Numbered from the stretch's first letter, positions 1 through 8,462 are shown. The stretch is DNA of 64,000 bases from Armatimonadota bacterium (GCA_031081585.1 JAVHLY010000011.1:22773-86772); one strand, 5' to 3'. Made by a program: numbers and translations. Notes: generated by a model from the letters alone, not told the origin.

Positions 1-1150
1 GATGCGGTCGAGCAGCGGCCCGGAGACGCGGCCCAGGTAGCGGGCCACCTGCGGCGGCGTGCAGGTGCACTCCCGGCGCGGGTGGCCGTGGTAGCCGCAG
101 GGGCAGGGGTTCATGGCGGCGACGAGGAGGAAGCGCGCGGGGTAGCGCACCGTGCCGCCGGCGCGCGCCACGGTGATGCTCCCCTCCTCCAGCGGCTCGC
201 GCAGCGCCTCAAGCACGTCGCGGTGGACCTCGGCGAGCTCGTCGAGGAAGAGCACCCCGCCGTGCGCCAGCGTCACCTCGCCCGGGCGGCCGGCCGTGCC
301 CAGCAGAGCGCTGCGGCTGGCGGAGTGGTGCGGGGCGCGGAAGGGACGCGCGCTGAGGAGGCCGCCGCCCGGTGGGACCAGCCCGGCCACGCTGTAGATC
401 GTGGTCACGTCCAGCGCCTCCTCGGGGTCGAGGGGCGGGAGGATGGAGGGCAGCCGGCGCGCCAGCATCGTCTTGCCGCTGCCGGGCGGGCCGAGCAGCA
501 GGACGTGGTGACCGCCAGCGGCGGCCAGGACCATGGCGCGGCATGGCGCGGCGCCCCTGCCCCTGCCCCTTGACGTCGGCGAAGTCCGGACCTTCCTGGG
601 CGGATGGCGCCCGCGCCGGCGCGACGGGCGGCACCGGCTCGCGCCCCAGTAGCCGGACCACGGCCTGGGCGAGGGAGGCGGCCGGCACGACCGTGACGCC
701 CTCCACGACGGCCGCCTCGGCGGCGTTGCCCTCCGGGACGACCAGGCGGCGCACGCCCAGGCGCCGCGCCAGGCGCGCGACGGCCAGCGCACCGCGGACC
801 GGGCGGATTCGTCCATCCAGGGAGAGCTCACCCACGACGAGCGCCCCGTCGGCCAGCGCCGGCGGAACCTGCCCGGTGGCGACGAGCAGCCCCAGGGCGA
901 TGGGCAGGTCGTAGGCGGCGCCGTCCTTGCGCAGGTCGGCCGGTGCCAGGTTCGCCAAGATGCGCCGCGCCGGGACCCGGTGGCCGGAGTTCTTCACCGC
1001 CGCGCGCACCCGCTCGCGGGCATCCTGCTCCGAGGCGTCGGTGAGCCCGGTGATGGCGAACGCGGGCAACCCCGGCGAGACGTCGACCTCCACCTCGACT
1101 GGCACCGCCTCGATGCCTGCGAGCGTCGCGCTTCCCACACGCGCCAGCAT
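1..1150 (-). pseudogene. comM: ComM/YifB-family AAA+ ATPase (Mg-chelatase-like), frameshifted and cut by the window edge
   Basis: The family is a hexameric AAA+ helicase-like ATPase linked to branch migration during natural transformation. The N-terminal part (1150 down to about 552) reads as the usual YifB start, with VEVDVSPGLPAF and the [15 protein letters not shown] stretch. I chose ATG 1150 (MLARV), which has GGGGAG just upstream and matches the usual family start, over ATG 1165. At 532-551 a 10-base tandem duplication shifts the frame. Beyond it the sense continues in another frame with Walker [18 protein letters not shown] and AMNPCPCG, still open at base 1. The original frame runs on as Arg/Pro-rich nonsense to 209. 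Removing one repeat unit restores KGQ...[13 protein letters not shown] exactly. It is either a real recent mutation or an assembly error. Confidence 0.88.
532..551. repeat. 10-bp tandem duplication inside comM
   Basis: The unit catggcgcgg occurs twice without a gap (532-541 and 542-551). Ten is not a multiple of three, so the second copy breaks the reading frame of the overlapping AAA+ gene. With one copy the two halves of the protein join at the position expected for the family. Confidence 0.9.
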
Positions 1151-1193
1151 CTCTCCCCTTTTCATCGGCCGGATGCGGCAGAATTAAGGGACG

Positions 1194-1784
1194 ATGGCGG
1201 AGAACCGGCTCCTCTCCATCGGGCTCGCCCTCCTTCTCCTGACCGTCTCCCTGGGGCTGGGGTGGCTGGCCGGGCGGCTCTTCGAGGCCGGGTCCGCCCC
1301 GACGGTGAACGAGGCGGCGCTGCCGCCGCCCCCGACGATTCCACCGGGCTCCGCTCCCGCACGGATGGTCGGCGGGCCGCGGACGCCCGGCGCCACCGCC
1401 ACCGTCCGGCCGACGCGGCCGGCGCCGGGCGGGGCTCCTGCCGCAGCCGGCCCGATGTCGACGCCGACGCCGTCACCGCAAACCTCGCCGCCTCCGCCGG
1501 CCGCGCGCGCCACGCCCATCGTGCTGGGACAGAGCGAGGTGGTCTCGCCGGCGCCTGCTAGGCGTCCGCTGCACATCGTGCAGGTGGCAGTCGTGGAGAC
1601 GCGGGAGGAGGCGCAAGCCCTGATGGTCCGGCTCCGGGGCCTGGGGTTTGCGCCCTACCTCGTCGCCACGCGCGAAGGGTTCGCCGTGCGCCTGGGGGCG
1701 TTCCGCCGCGCCGCACACGCCGCGGCCCTCGTCCGCCGGGCGGAGGCGGCCGGAGTGTCCGTCACGGTGATCGTGCGTCCCTGA
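1194..1784 (+). CDS. Membrane-anchored SPOR-domain protein
   Basis: This 196-residue protein has one N-terminal transmembrane segment (about residues 6-27), a Pro/Ala/Thr-rich linker (about 40-115) and a C-terminal SPOR-like domain (about 125-196, LHIVQVAVVETREEAQALM). SPOR domains bind peptidoglycan lacking stem peptides, usually at division sites, so the protein probably sits in the envelope with the SPOR domain outside. It is divergent from comM, with 43 bases between the start codons. A second protein of the same design lies at 59082-60272. The specific function is unknown. Confidence 0.75.
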   Translation: MAENRLLSIGLALLLLTVSLGLGWLAGRLFEAGSAPTVNEAALPPPPTIPPGSAPARMVGGPRTPGATATVRPTRPAPGGAPAAAGPMSTPTPSPQTSPPPPAARATPIVLGQSEVVSPAPARRPLHIVQVAVVETREEAQALMVRLRGLGFAPYLVATREGFAVRLGAFRRAAHAAALVRRAEAAGVSVTVIVRP

Positions 1785-1822
1785 CGGGATCCCGCGGCGG
1801 CCGGCCCCGTGGCCTTCGGCCC

Positions 1823-2374
1823 TCAGACCGGTTCCACCGGGTCGCCCACGCGGATCGTCCCGTCGCTGAGGATCGCCGCGCGCAGCCCGCCCCGGTGCAC
1901 CAGGCCGCGCAGCACCCCCGGCCGGGTGAGCTGCTGCAGGTGGTGGCACGGTTCGCACAGGCCCACCCCGCGCAGGCGCACCTCGCCGACGCGGAACTCC
2001 CGGTGGACGAAGTGGTTGAGCGGGACGCCCCGCGTGACGATGTTGCGGCGCGTCTCCCCCGGGTCGATGACGACCCCGTAGTCGCGGGCGAGCGCGTCGA
2101 CCGCCTCGGCCTCGACGAGGGTGACCTGCTGGCCACCGTGGCCGTGTGGCGACGGGGCGCCCTCGTAGTAGCGGTCGCCGACCAGCCCGCGTCCGGCCTC
2201 AGCCCTGACCTCCGTCACCGACTGCATGGGGGCGCCCGGGGCGGCGGCGATGTGGATCGATTCCACGACGCCACGTACCACCAGGGCGGGCTGGCTCGCC
2301 GACCGGGCCGCTGTGCCCCCGGTCGACCGGCCCGCCCGGCCGTGACGGAGATGGTCAGCAGCACGGTCGGCCAT
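1823..2374 (-). CDS. MOSC-domain protein
   Basis: MOSC domains occur in molybdenum cofactor sulfurases and in the YiiM/YuaD stand-alone proteins that transfer or handle sulfur. The core is clear: VVESIHIAAAPGAPMQSV, GRGLVGDRYYEG, ETRRNIVTRGVPLNHFV, then GVGLCEPCHHLQQ, which carries the conserved Cys. ATG 2374 gives 183 residues, but the first 30 or so are Arg/Gly/Ala-rich. A GTG near 2285, just before VVESI, is an equally plausible start. No molybdenum gene is adjacent, so the substrate cannot be inferred. Confidence 0.8.
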   Translation of the reverse strand: MADRAADHLRHGRAGRSTGGTAARSASQPALVVRGVVESIHIAAAPGAPMQSVTEVRAEAGRGLVGDRYYEGAPSPHGHGGQQVTLVEAEAVDALARDYGVVIDPGETRRNIVTRGVPLNHFVHREFRVGEVRLRGVGLCEPCHHLQQLTRPGVLRGLVHRGGLRAAILSDGTIRVGDPVEPV

Positions 2375-2525
2375 CGCCGGGAAGCTTTCCCCGGCGGGGC
2401 GGACCCACCCTGCCGGTCGGGGCGCTACCCGGAACTCCTTCATGCCGGTCGGAGGGAAGTCTGCGGGAGGTCTAGGGCCGGCCCGCGCCGGGCACGAACC
2501 GATGGACCGAGGAACGACAGCGGCC

Positions 2526-3659
2526 ATGGCTGACGACGCCGTCACGGAGGCCCGAAAGGGGGACTCGGAGGGATGGCCCCCCAGCGTCCCAGAGCGTCCC
2601 ATCGCCTTCCTCCTCCTGGACGGTCTCCGCCGCCCCGGGCGAGGCAGCGACGTGCTGCTCTGCGCCCTGGGCCTCACCCTGGACGGGGAGCGTGTGCCGC
2701 TCGCCGCCCGGCCGGCCGCCCGCGAGGACGAGCACAACTGGCGCGAACTCCTGCGCGGGCTGCGCGAGCGCGGCATCGGGGGCGAGCTCGTCCTCATCGC
2801 CTCCGACGGCCATCCGGCGTTAGTCAAAGCGGCGCAAGCCACCTTCCCGGACGTTCCGCAGCAGTTGAGCGTCCCCCACCGGCTGCTCGCGCTGGCCCGT
2901 CGCATCAGCCCGCGGTGGCGCCGCGCCTGCATGAACGAAGCGCGCCAGATCTTCACGGCGCCCGACCGCGGCACCGCCGTGGCCCGGTTCCGCGAGTGGC
3001 ACGGGCGGTGGCTGCGCCTGGGCGAGCCGGCGGTGCGAACGATGGAGCCGGACCTGGCCGCCTGCCTGGCCTTCTACCGCTTCCCGCCGCACCTCTGGCC
3101 GCGCATCCGCACCGTCAGCGCCGTCGAGCAAGCCTTCAGGCACGTGCGGCGAGAGCAGGAAATCACCCGGATTCCTGAGCCGGCAGTGCCGGAGGCGACA
3201 GAGCTGGACCGCTCCGACTTGCCCCCAGCGGAGCCGGTGGCGGTGGACCCCGAAGCGGTAGGTGCGGCAGCCCCCTGGCCTCGGGGTCCCGTGCCTGAGA
3301 TGCTCCCCGACGTCGAGCCCGGGGAAAGGACAGAGCCACCTGCGCCCGTCGTCGGCCTCTCCGACACCGCGCCCGTGCTCGACCCCCAGCCCCTCTCTCC
3401 GACTGACGCAGCCCCGGCTCAGGAGGTGTGGGCGCTCCAGGAGGTGGACCGCGAGCCCGTCTGGCCGGTCGGCCCGCAAGGGAGCATCCCGTCCGGCCGC
3501 GTCGAACCCGGCCCCGCCGCAGCGGACGGACCACCGCAGGAGGTGCAGCCCCGCCCGGCGCTGCGCGAGGGTCTGACCAGTTGGCGCTGGGTCGCCCTGG
3601 TTGTCCTCGTCGTGGTGCTGGGGCTGGCGGCGGGCGTGGTCCTGGCCCTGCGCTCCTAG
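2526..3659 (+). CDS. Membrane-anchored protein derived from an IS256 (Mutator)-type transposase
   Basis: Residues about 24-215 match the catalytic core of IS256-family transposases. First Asp is in LLLDG (D32), second Asp in SDGHPAL (D94), and Glu in SAVEQAFRHVRRE (E201), the counterpart of NPIERLNREIRRR. The family's usual Cys before the core His (QxCxxH) is Ser here (QLSVPH). The N-terminal DNA-binding region of normal transposases is absent. The C-terminus is replaced by about 130 Pro/Glu-rich residues and a final hydrophobic helix (about 353-375, VALVVLVVVLGLAAGVVLAL) ending in RS. No terminal repeats flank it. ATG 2526 has AGGA 12 bases upstream; ATG 2442 and 2502 are in frame. The stop codon shares CTAG with yraN. 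It looks domesticated rather than mobile; the function is unknown. Confidence 0.72.
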   Translation: MADDAVTEARKGDSEGWPPSVPERPIAFLLLDGLRRPGRGSDVLLCALGLTLDGERVPLAARPAAREDEHNWRELLRGLRERGIGGELVLIASDGHPALVKAAQATFPDVPQQLSVPHRLLALARRISPRWRRACMNEARQIFTAPDRGTAVARFREWHGRWLRLGEPAVRTMEPDLAACLAFYRFPPHLWPRIRTVSAVEQAFRHVRREQEITRIPEPAVPEATELDRSDLPPAEPVAVDPEAVGAAAPWPRGPVPEMLPDVEPGERTEPPAPVVGLSDTAPVLDPQPLSPTDAAPAQEVWALQEVDREPVWPVGPQGSIPSGRVEPGPAAADGPPQEVQPRPALREGLTSWRWVALVVLVVVLGLAAGVVLALRS

Positions 3660-4033
3660 CCGCCCCGGTCCCCTTCTCCGAACGCATCGCGCACCACCTC
3701 GATCCGCGCCCGGCCGGCCCGCACGGCCAGCGCCACCACGTCGAACCGGCAGGGTCGGTCTGCCAGGCCCCGGGCGGCCACGAACGCCCGCGCCAGTCTG
3801 AGCAGCCGGCGTCGCTTGGCCGCGTCGACCGCCTCTGCCCCGCCGCCCGCCCGGCCGGAGCGGCGGGTCTTCACCTCCACGAAGACGACGGCTTCGCCGT
3901 CGAGGGCCACCAGGTCCAGCTCCCCCAGACGCGTCCGCAGGTTCCGGGCGATGATCCGGTACCCGCGCGCCTGGAGGTACCGGGCGGCCACCTCTTCGCC
4001 GCGCCGGCCCAGCACCTGCCGTCTTCCGCTCAC
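3656..4033 (-). CDS. yraN: YraN family (UPF0102) nuclease-like protein
   Basis: This 125-residue protein has the restriction-endonuclease-like fold motif of the family: GRRGEEVAARYLQARGYRIIARN, GELDLVALDGEAVVFVEVKTRRS (the Asp and the ExK pair expected to bind metal). YraN is widely conserved next to rnhB and is suspected to act on DNA, but its role is not established. It is the last gene of the smc-to-yraN minus-strand block and meets the plus-strand transposase-derived gene tail to tail, their stop codons sharing the four bases 3656-3659. Confidence 0.9.
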   Translation of the reverse strand: MSGRRQVLGRRGEEVAARYLQARGYRIIARNLRTRLGELDLVALDGEAVVFVEVKTRRSGRAGGGAEAVDAAKRRRLLRLARAFVAARGLADRPCRFDVVALAVRAGRARIEVVRDAFGEGDRGG

Positions 4034-4120
4034 ACCTCTCTCATCGGCAGGGCGGCCATGGTTTGCCGGGGGGGTGGAGTGGGGCGGCCGGGTCAGGAGA
4101 CCTCCCCGGGCCGGCCGGGC

Positions 4121-4142
4121 GGGTGCGCCCGCGGGCGCACCC
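4121..4142. repeat. Perfect 22-bp GC palindrome after rnhB
   Basis: Two 11-base arms (GGGTGCGCCCG and its complement) meet without a loop directly beyond the rnhB stop codon. As RNA this would be a very stable hairpin between rnhB and yraN. There is no T-run after it on the minus strand, so it is not a textbook terminator. It may slow decay or reduce readthrough into yraN. Confidence 0.6.
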
Positions 4143-4976
4143 TCAGCGAGGCGCGCGGCCGTCCAGTTCCGGGAAGAGCGGCTCCTGCAGCAGGCGGACC
4201 GTCAGGAAGGAGCGGCGGTGCTCAGGGGTGAGACCCAGGCGCCGGATGGCCGCGACGTGGGCGCGGGTGGCGTAGCCCTTGTGCAGGGCGAAGCCGTACC
4301 CCGGGTAGCGGGCGTCGAGCTCGCGCATGATGGCGTCGCGGGTGACCTTGGCCACGATGGAGGCGGCGGCGATGGCGGCGCAGCGGGCGTCGCCGTCCAC
4401 CAGCGCCTCCTGGGGCAGAGGGAGGTCGAGGCGGTAGCGTCCGTCCACCAGCACGAAGTCCGGCGGGGGCTGCAGCTGCAGGACGGCCCGCCGCCAGGCC
4501 AGGCGGGTCGCCTGCAGGATGTTCAGCCGGTCGATCTCCCCTACGTCGGCCACGCCGACGCCCACCCGCGCCCCGCAGGCCAGCAGCGCGGTGTACAGCG
4601 CCGCACGCCGGTCCGCGGGCAGGACCTTGGAGTCGTTCAGTCCCGGCAGGTGCGCCAAGGCGCCCTCCGGAAGGATGACCGCCGCCGCGACAACCGGCCC
4701 GGCGAGGGGGGCCACTCCGGCCTCGTCCACCCCGGCCACCCGGACGAACCCCTCAGCGCGGCGGGCCCGCTCCACGGCCAGCAGCGCCTCCAGCCGCGCC
4801 CGCTCACGTTCGCCCCGCGCCCGGCGGCGCAGGGCCTGTGCGGCCAGGCGGCGGACCCCCGCCCGGGCGTCCCGCGCCAGCCGCCGCAGCCACCGCTCGT
4901 CGACCTCGCCGCCCAGCAGCGCGGCGATCTCCCGGACGCTCAGGCGTGACGGCGGCGGCAATCCGGCCGGACGCAT
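4143..4976 (-). CDS. rnhB: Ribonuclease HII with altered GRG motif
   Basis: RNase HII cuts RNA in RNA:DNA hybrids and starts removal of misincorporated ribonucleotides. The 277-residue protein has the roughly 70-residue N-terminal extension found in Bacillus-type RnhB, then the catalytic domain. Metal ligands are present: D and E in AGVDEAG, D in FVLVDG and D in VAKVTRD. DSK and ALHKGYAT are conserved too. The normal DEVGRGPLAGP is DEAGVAPLAGP here, so the GRG motif that reads the ribonucleotide junction is GVA (codons GGA GTG GCC). The gene sits between lepB and yraN as in many Gram-positive genomes. Confidence 0.92.
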   Translation of the reverse strand: MRPAGLPPPSRLSVREIAALLGGEVDERWLRRLARDARAGVRRLAAQALRRRARGERERARLEALLAVERARRAEGFVRVAGVDEAGVAPLAGPVVAAAVILPEGALAHLPGLNDSKVLPADRRAALYTALLACGARVGVGVADVGEIDRLNILQATRLAWRRAVLQLQPPPDFVLVDGRYRLDLPLPQEALVDGDARCAAIAAASIVAKVTRDAIMRELDARYPGYGFALHKGYATRAHVAAIRRLGLTPEHRRSFLTVRLLQEPLFPELDGRAPR

Positions 4977-5030
4977 CGCGTCGGCGTCAGGCGATCCCGG
5001 CCACAGGCGCGCGGTGCACCGCCCGCTCCC

Positions 5031-5675
5031 TCAGTGGATCAGGCCGATGCGGTCGGGCGGCCAGTAGATGACGAGCGCCCGGCCGATGACGTTCCGCTCC
5101 GGGACGAAGCCGAAGAAGCGGCTGTCCTCGCTGTTGCAGCGGTTGTCTCCCAGGACGAAGAGGTGGCCCTCCGGGATCCGCTGGGGGCCGTAGGTGCTGG
5201 TGCAGGCGCGGTCGCCGCCACCCAGGGGCGTCGGGTAGCGCTCGCTGAGGGGACGGCCGTCGATCAGCACCAGCCCCTCCCGCAGCTCCACCGTCTCCCC
5301 GGCCAGCGCCACCACCCGCTTGACGAAGTCCTTGCTGGAGGCGAGCGGGTAGCGGAAGACGATGACGTCGCCGCGGCGGACGTCCCGGAAGCGGTAGGCG
5401 AACTTGGCCACGAGGATGCGGTCGCCCACCTGCAGGGTGGGCTCCATCGAGCCGGTGGGGATGTAGAAGGCCTGGACGACGAAGGTGATGATGAGGAAGC
5501 TCAGCACCGCGGCGACGAGCGTGGCGTCCACCGTCTCCAGGACGGCGTGGCGCCACGGCGCCGGCACCAGCGCGGTGCGGCGGAGGAGCACCCGGACGAG
5601 GCCGAGCCCGACCGCGGCCAGCAGGATGAACGTGGGGATGGTGAGCGGCAGGCGCTCCAGCCACTCCAGCCGCAT
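5031..5675 (-). CDS. lepB: Signal peptidase I
   Basis: This membrane serine protease removes signal peptides from secreted proteins. Two hydrophobic helices (about 11-31 and 50-70) precede the catalytic domain. The Ser/Lys dyad is visible: S76 in IPTGSMEPTL and K119 in KDFVKRVVAL. GDNRCNSEDSRFFG is the conserved late box. The 214-residue length is normal. It follows rplS and precedes rnhB, the standard Gram-positive order, and is probably cotranscribed with them. Confidence 0.95.
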   Translation of the reverse strand: MRLEWLERLPLTIPTFILLAAVGLGLVRVLLRRTALVPAPWRHAVLETVDATLVAAVLSFLIITFVVQAFYIPTGSMEPTLQVGDRILVAKFAYRFRDVRRGDVIVFRYPLASSKDFVKRVVALAGETVELREGLVLIDGRPLSERYPTPLGGGDRACTSTYGPQRIPEGHLFVLGDNRCNSEDSRFFGFVPERNVIGRALVIYWPPDRIGLIH

Positions 5676-5693
5676 GCCCGGCCGTCCGGCGGC

Positions 5694-6035
5694 CTAGCGC
5701 TGCTCCCGGATGCGCGCGGCCTTGCCGACCTTCTCCCGCAGGTAGTAGAGCTTCGCCCGCCGCACCCGGCCCCGGCGCACCACCTCGATGCGCTCGATGC
5801 GCGGCGAGTGGACGGGGAAGATGCGCTCCACGCCGATGCCGTGGCTCACCCGCCGGACGGTGAAGGTCTCGCGGCGCCCCGCGCCCTTGCGGGCGATGAC
5901 CACGCCCTCGAAGACCTGCGTGCGCTCGCGCCCGCCCTCCACGACCTTGATGTGCACCCGCACCGTGTCGCCCGGGCCGAACGCGGGGAGCGTGGCACGC
6001 AGGCCCTCGCGGTCGACGACTGCCAGCTTGTCCAT
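5694..6035 (-). CDS. rplS: 50S ribosomal protein L19
   Basis: This 113-residue protein has the L19 signatures [54 protein letters not shown] and [18 protein letters not shown]19 lies at the 30S-50S interface. ATG 6035 has a strong GGAGGGAGAGGG site upstream. A perfect TATAAT 31 bases before the start suggests an additional promoter inside the operon. Confidence 0.97.
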   Translation of the reverse strand: MDKLAVVDREGLRATLPAFGPGDTVRVHIKVVEGGRERTQVFEGVVIARKGAGRRETFTVRRVSHGIGVERIFPVHSPRIERIEVVRRGRVRRAKLYYLREKVGKAARIREQR

Positions 6036-6065
6036 GGAGCCCTCTCCCTCCGATTACGACCCCTG

Positions 6066-6071
6066 ATTATA
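6066..6071 (-). promoter_or_regulatory. Candidate -10 box (TATAAT) for rplS-lepB
   Basis: An exact TATAAT lies on the minus strand in the 131-base trmD-rplS gap, rare in such GC-rich DNA. No convincing -35 element stands 16-18 bases upstream (GGGCAG is the nearest). It could give rplS extra expression independent of the upstream genes. Confidence 0.4.
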
Positions 6072-6166
6072 GGCGACCGGGGCGGGTGCTGCCCAGGCAT
6101 CCCGGACGCGCGGCGTCCGCGGCGCGCAACCGCGGTCCGCCCGACCGGCCAGGCAGCCCGGGCCGA

Positions 6167-7051
6167 TCACGCACCGCGCTGAGGCGCCTGCGGACCCTCC
6201 TCCCCGGCCCCGACATCGGGGCGCTCTGCGGGACCGCCGTCGCCGCCGGTGCGGGCGTCCCGTCGTTCCGCCGCCCCACCGCCCGCACCCTGCACGGCTG
6301 ACCGCTCGCCCGTGGCGCTCCCCTCCGCGCGGTCGAGCTCGGCCAGCAGGCGCCGGTCCTCCTCGGTGAGCACCGCCCGCTCCAGCAGGTCGGGCCGCCG
6401 CTCGCGGGTGCGGCGCAATTGCTCCCGCCGGCGCCAGCGCCGGATCTCGGCGTGGTGCCCGGAGAGGAGGACTTCGGGTACGCGCATCCCCCGGAACTCC
6501 GCCGGCCGCGTGTAGTGCGGGTAGTCCAGCAGCCCCTCGCTGAAGGACTCCGCCGCCACGGAGGCCGCATCGCCCACCACCCCGGGGACGAGGCGGGCCA
6601 CCGCGTCGACGATGACCATGGCCGGCAGCTCCCCGCCGCTGAGGACGTAGTCGCCGAGGGAGATCTCCTCCGCCCCCAGCCCCTCCCGCACCCGCTCGTC
6701 GATCCCCTCGTAGTGGCCGCAGAGGATCACCAGGTGCCGCTCCCGGCTCAGCTCCCGCACGAGCGCCTGGGTGAGCCGCCGCCCCTGCGGGGAAGGGAGG
6801 AGCAGGCGCGGGGTCCCGCCGGCCTCCCGCCGGATGGCCTCGACGGCGGCGAAGAAGGGCTCCGGCTTCATCACCATGCCCGGCCCGCCCCCGTAGGGGA
6901 CGTCGTCGACCTGGCGGTGGCGGTCGGTGGTGAAGTCCCGCAGGTCGTGGATGCGGATGTCCACGAGACCCCGCGCCCGGGCCCGCCCCACGATGCTCAC
7001 TTCGAGCGGCGTGAACGCCTCCGGGAAGATCGTGACGATGTCGATACGCAT
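6167..7051 (-). CDS. trmD: tRNA (guanine-N1)-methyltransferase with C-terminal tail
   Basis: TrmD makes m1G37 in tRNAs and prevents +1 frameshifting. The SPOUT-family motifs are clear: [55 protein letters not shown] and [18 protein letters not shown]. The enzyme proper ends near residue 240. A further roughly 50 Gly/Ala/Arg/Glu-rich residues follow, so the protein (294 residues) is longer than usual. It sits 7 bases after rimM, as expected for partners in tRNA and 30S maturation. Confidence 0.96.
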   Translation of the reverse strand: MRIDIVTIFPEAFTPLEVSIVGRARARGLVDIRIHDLRDFTTDRHRQVDDVPYGGGPGMVMKPEPFFAAVEAIRREAGGTPRLLLPSPQGRRLTQALVRELSRERHLVILCGHYEGIDERVREGLGAEEISLGDYVLSGGELPAMVIVDAVARLVPGVVGDAASVAAESFSEGLLDYPHYTRPAEFRGMRVPEVLLSGHHAEIRRWRRREQLRRTRERRPDLLERAVLTEEDRRLLAELDRAEGSATGERSAVQGAGGGAAERRDARTGGDGGPAERPDVGAGEEGPQAPQRGA

Positions 7052-7058
7052 GCGGGCC

Positions 7059-7742
7059 TCACGCGGGAGTCCGGGACCGGCCCGGTGCCCGGGCGGGGGC
7101 CGGCGTTGCGGCCCGGTCCAGCGTTGCCGCCCGGGCCGGCGTGCCGGCCCGGGCCGGCGTCCGCGTGGGGCGCCGGATCGTGGGCAGGTCCGGGGGGACC
7201 TCCACCGTCATCGTGCCGGCGGCCGGGTCGATGGCCCGCACCACGGGGCGGGTGGCCGGCAGGAGCACCTCCGCCTCCGGCCCGGTCACCCGGTAGACGT
7301 CGTGCGCCGCGCCCCGCAGCACCTCGGTGACGGTGCCGAGCACCTCCCCCGAGGTGGTGCGCACGGTGAGGCCCAGGACCTCGCCGACGTAGTAGGTGCC
7401 GGGCGGCAGCGGCACGCGCGCTTCCCAGGGCACGAGGAGGTCGGCGCCGGCCAGCGTCCGCGCCGCCTCGGGGTTCTCGACGCCCGCCAGCTTCACCAGG
7501 GCCACCGCGCCCTGCCAGCGCACCCCTTCCACCTTCCGCACCTCCGTGCGGTCGCCCCGGCGCACCAGCACCTCGCGCAGGCGGGTGAAGCGCTCGGGGA
7601 AGTCGGTCTCCGGGCGCACCTTCACCTCCCCGCGCACCCCGTGGGGACGCAGCACCCGCCCCACCACCAGGGCGCGGCCCGGAAGGCCGCGACCACCGGC
7701 CGGGTGGGGGTCAGGGCTCGCGGACCTCGATGACGATCCCAT
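7059..7742 (-). CDS. rimM: 16S rRNA processing protein RimM with low-complexity tail
   Basis: RimM assists 30S head maturation by binding S19. The N-terminal domain ([23 protein letters not shown]) and the PRC-barrel ([38 protein letters not shown]) are normal. The last 38 or so residues are an Ala/Pro/Arg/Thr tail encoded by repeats containing ccggcccggg. ATG 7742 overlaps ylqD by 32 bases. A GTG near 7667 (VVGRV) would avoid this overlap, so the start is uncertain. Confidence 0.9.
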   Translation of the reverse strand: MGSSSRSASPDPHPAGGRGLPGRALVVGRVLRPHGVRGEVKVRPETDFPERFTRLREVLVRRGDRTEVRKVEGVRWQGAVALVKLAGVENPEAARTLAGADLLVPWEARVPLPPGTYYVGEVLGLTVRTTSGEVLGTVTEVLRGAAHDVYRVTGPEAEVLLPATRPVVRAIDPAAGTMTVEVPPDLPTIRRPTRTPARAGTPARAATLDRAATPAPARAPGRSRTPA

Positions 7743-8115
7743 CCTTGACCAGGATCTCGCTGCGCCCGAGCTTCTGGAAGAGGTTGTCGCCGACGCGGAT
7801 CTCCGTGAGGCTCTCCACCGTCCCCTGCGGGAACTCGCTGTTGAGCTCGAGCTGCTCGACCTCGCGCAGCCGGGCCTGCAGTTCGGCGCGCGTCGCCTCC
7901 TGCCGCGCCCGCTCCACCTCGAGCTGCTGCCGCACCGCCCGCGCCTGCGGGGTGATCTGCCGCTCCAGCTCGGTACGCCGGATCTGGGTCTCGATCTGGC
8001 CGATCAGCTCCTCGACCCGCTCGATCGCCTCCTCCAGCTCCCGGCGGTAGAGGCGCTTGAAGCTCTCCGTCACGACCGCCTTGATGACGATCGGGCGGAT
8101 CACGGTGATGGCCAT
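7711..8115 (-). CDS. ylqD: YlqD family protein
   Basis: This 134-residue protein begins [17 protein letters not shown] and has a long charged coiled coil (about 18-95) followed by a small basic/acidic end ([23 protein letters not shown]). It matches the YlqD family of Gram-positive bacteria, found between khpA and rimM; its function is not known. ATG 8115 is chosen because a strong GAGGAGGAGG site precedes it. It overlaps the end of khpA by 16 bases. Confidence 0.85.
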   Translation of the reverse strand: MAITVIRPIVIKAVVTESFKRLYRRELEEAIERVEELIGQIETQIRRTELERQITPQARAVRQQLEVERARQEATRAELQARLREVEQLELNSEFPQGTVESLTEIRVGDNLFQKLGRSEILVKDGIVIEVREP

Positions 8116-8462
8116 GGGTCCTCCTCCTCGTCCCGTCCTGGACCGACCGGGCTCCCCGGCCGGTCCGCGCCGGCACCGGCGTCGCCCTCCTGGTGGATGG
8201 CGAGGTGCGCGTGCGTCCGCCACCGCTGGCCGGCGGCGCGCACGACGGCCCGCAGCGACCGGGCGATGCGTCCCTGGCGACCGATCACCTTCCCCATGTC
8301 GTCGGGGGCGACCCGCAGCGTCACGACGGTGCCGCGGGCGTCGGCGCGGGCCTCGGTGTGCACGGCCTCCGGCCGGTCGACCAGGCCCCGGGCGATGAAG
8401 CCCACCAGGTCGGCCAGTCGTCGCCCGGCCTCCGCGGGGTCGTCCGCGGGCCCGGCGCTCAC
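8100..8462 (-). CDS. khpA: KH-domain RNA-binding protein KhpA
   Basis: KhpA is a small single KH-domain protein that pairs with KhpB/EloR in many Gram-positive bacteria and affects cell elongation and sRNA-mRNA interactions. The KH core has the GxxG-type loop in [26 protein letters not shown] 8462 overlaps the rpsP stop (GTGA), the usual coupling for this pair. The product is 120 residues, longer than usual because of an acidic/Pro-Gly tail after the KH fold. Confidence 0.92.
   Translation of the reverse strand: MSAGPADDPAEAGRRLADLVGFIARGLVDRPEAVHTEARADARGTVVTLRVAPDDMGKVIGRQGRIARSLRAVVRAAGQRWRTHAHLAIHQEGDAGAGADRPGSPVGPGRDEEEDPWPSP

Noticed and set aside
1823..2974. The MOSC frame extended upstream to 2974 (383 residues)
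   Set aside because: The upstream 200 residues are Arg/Ser-rich, are antisense to the transposase-derived gene and lack any domain; the MOSC homology begins after about 2300.
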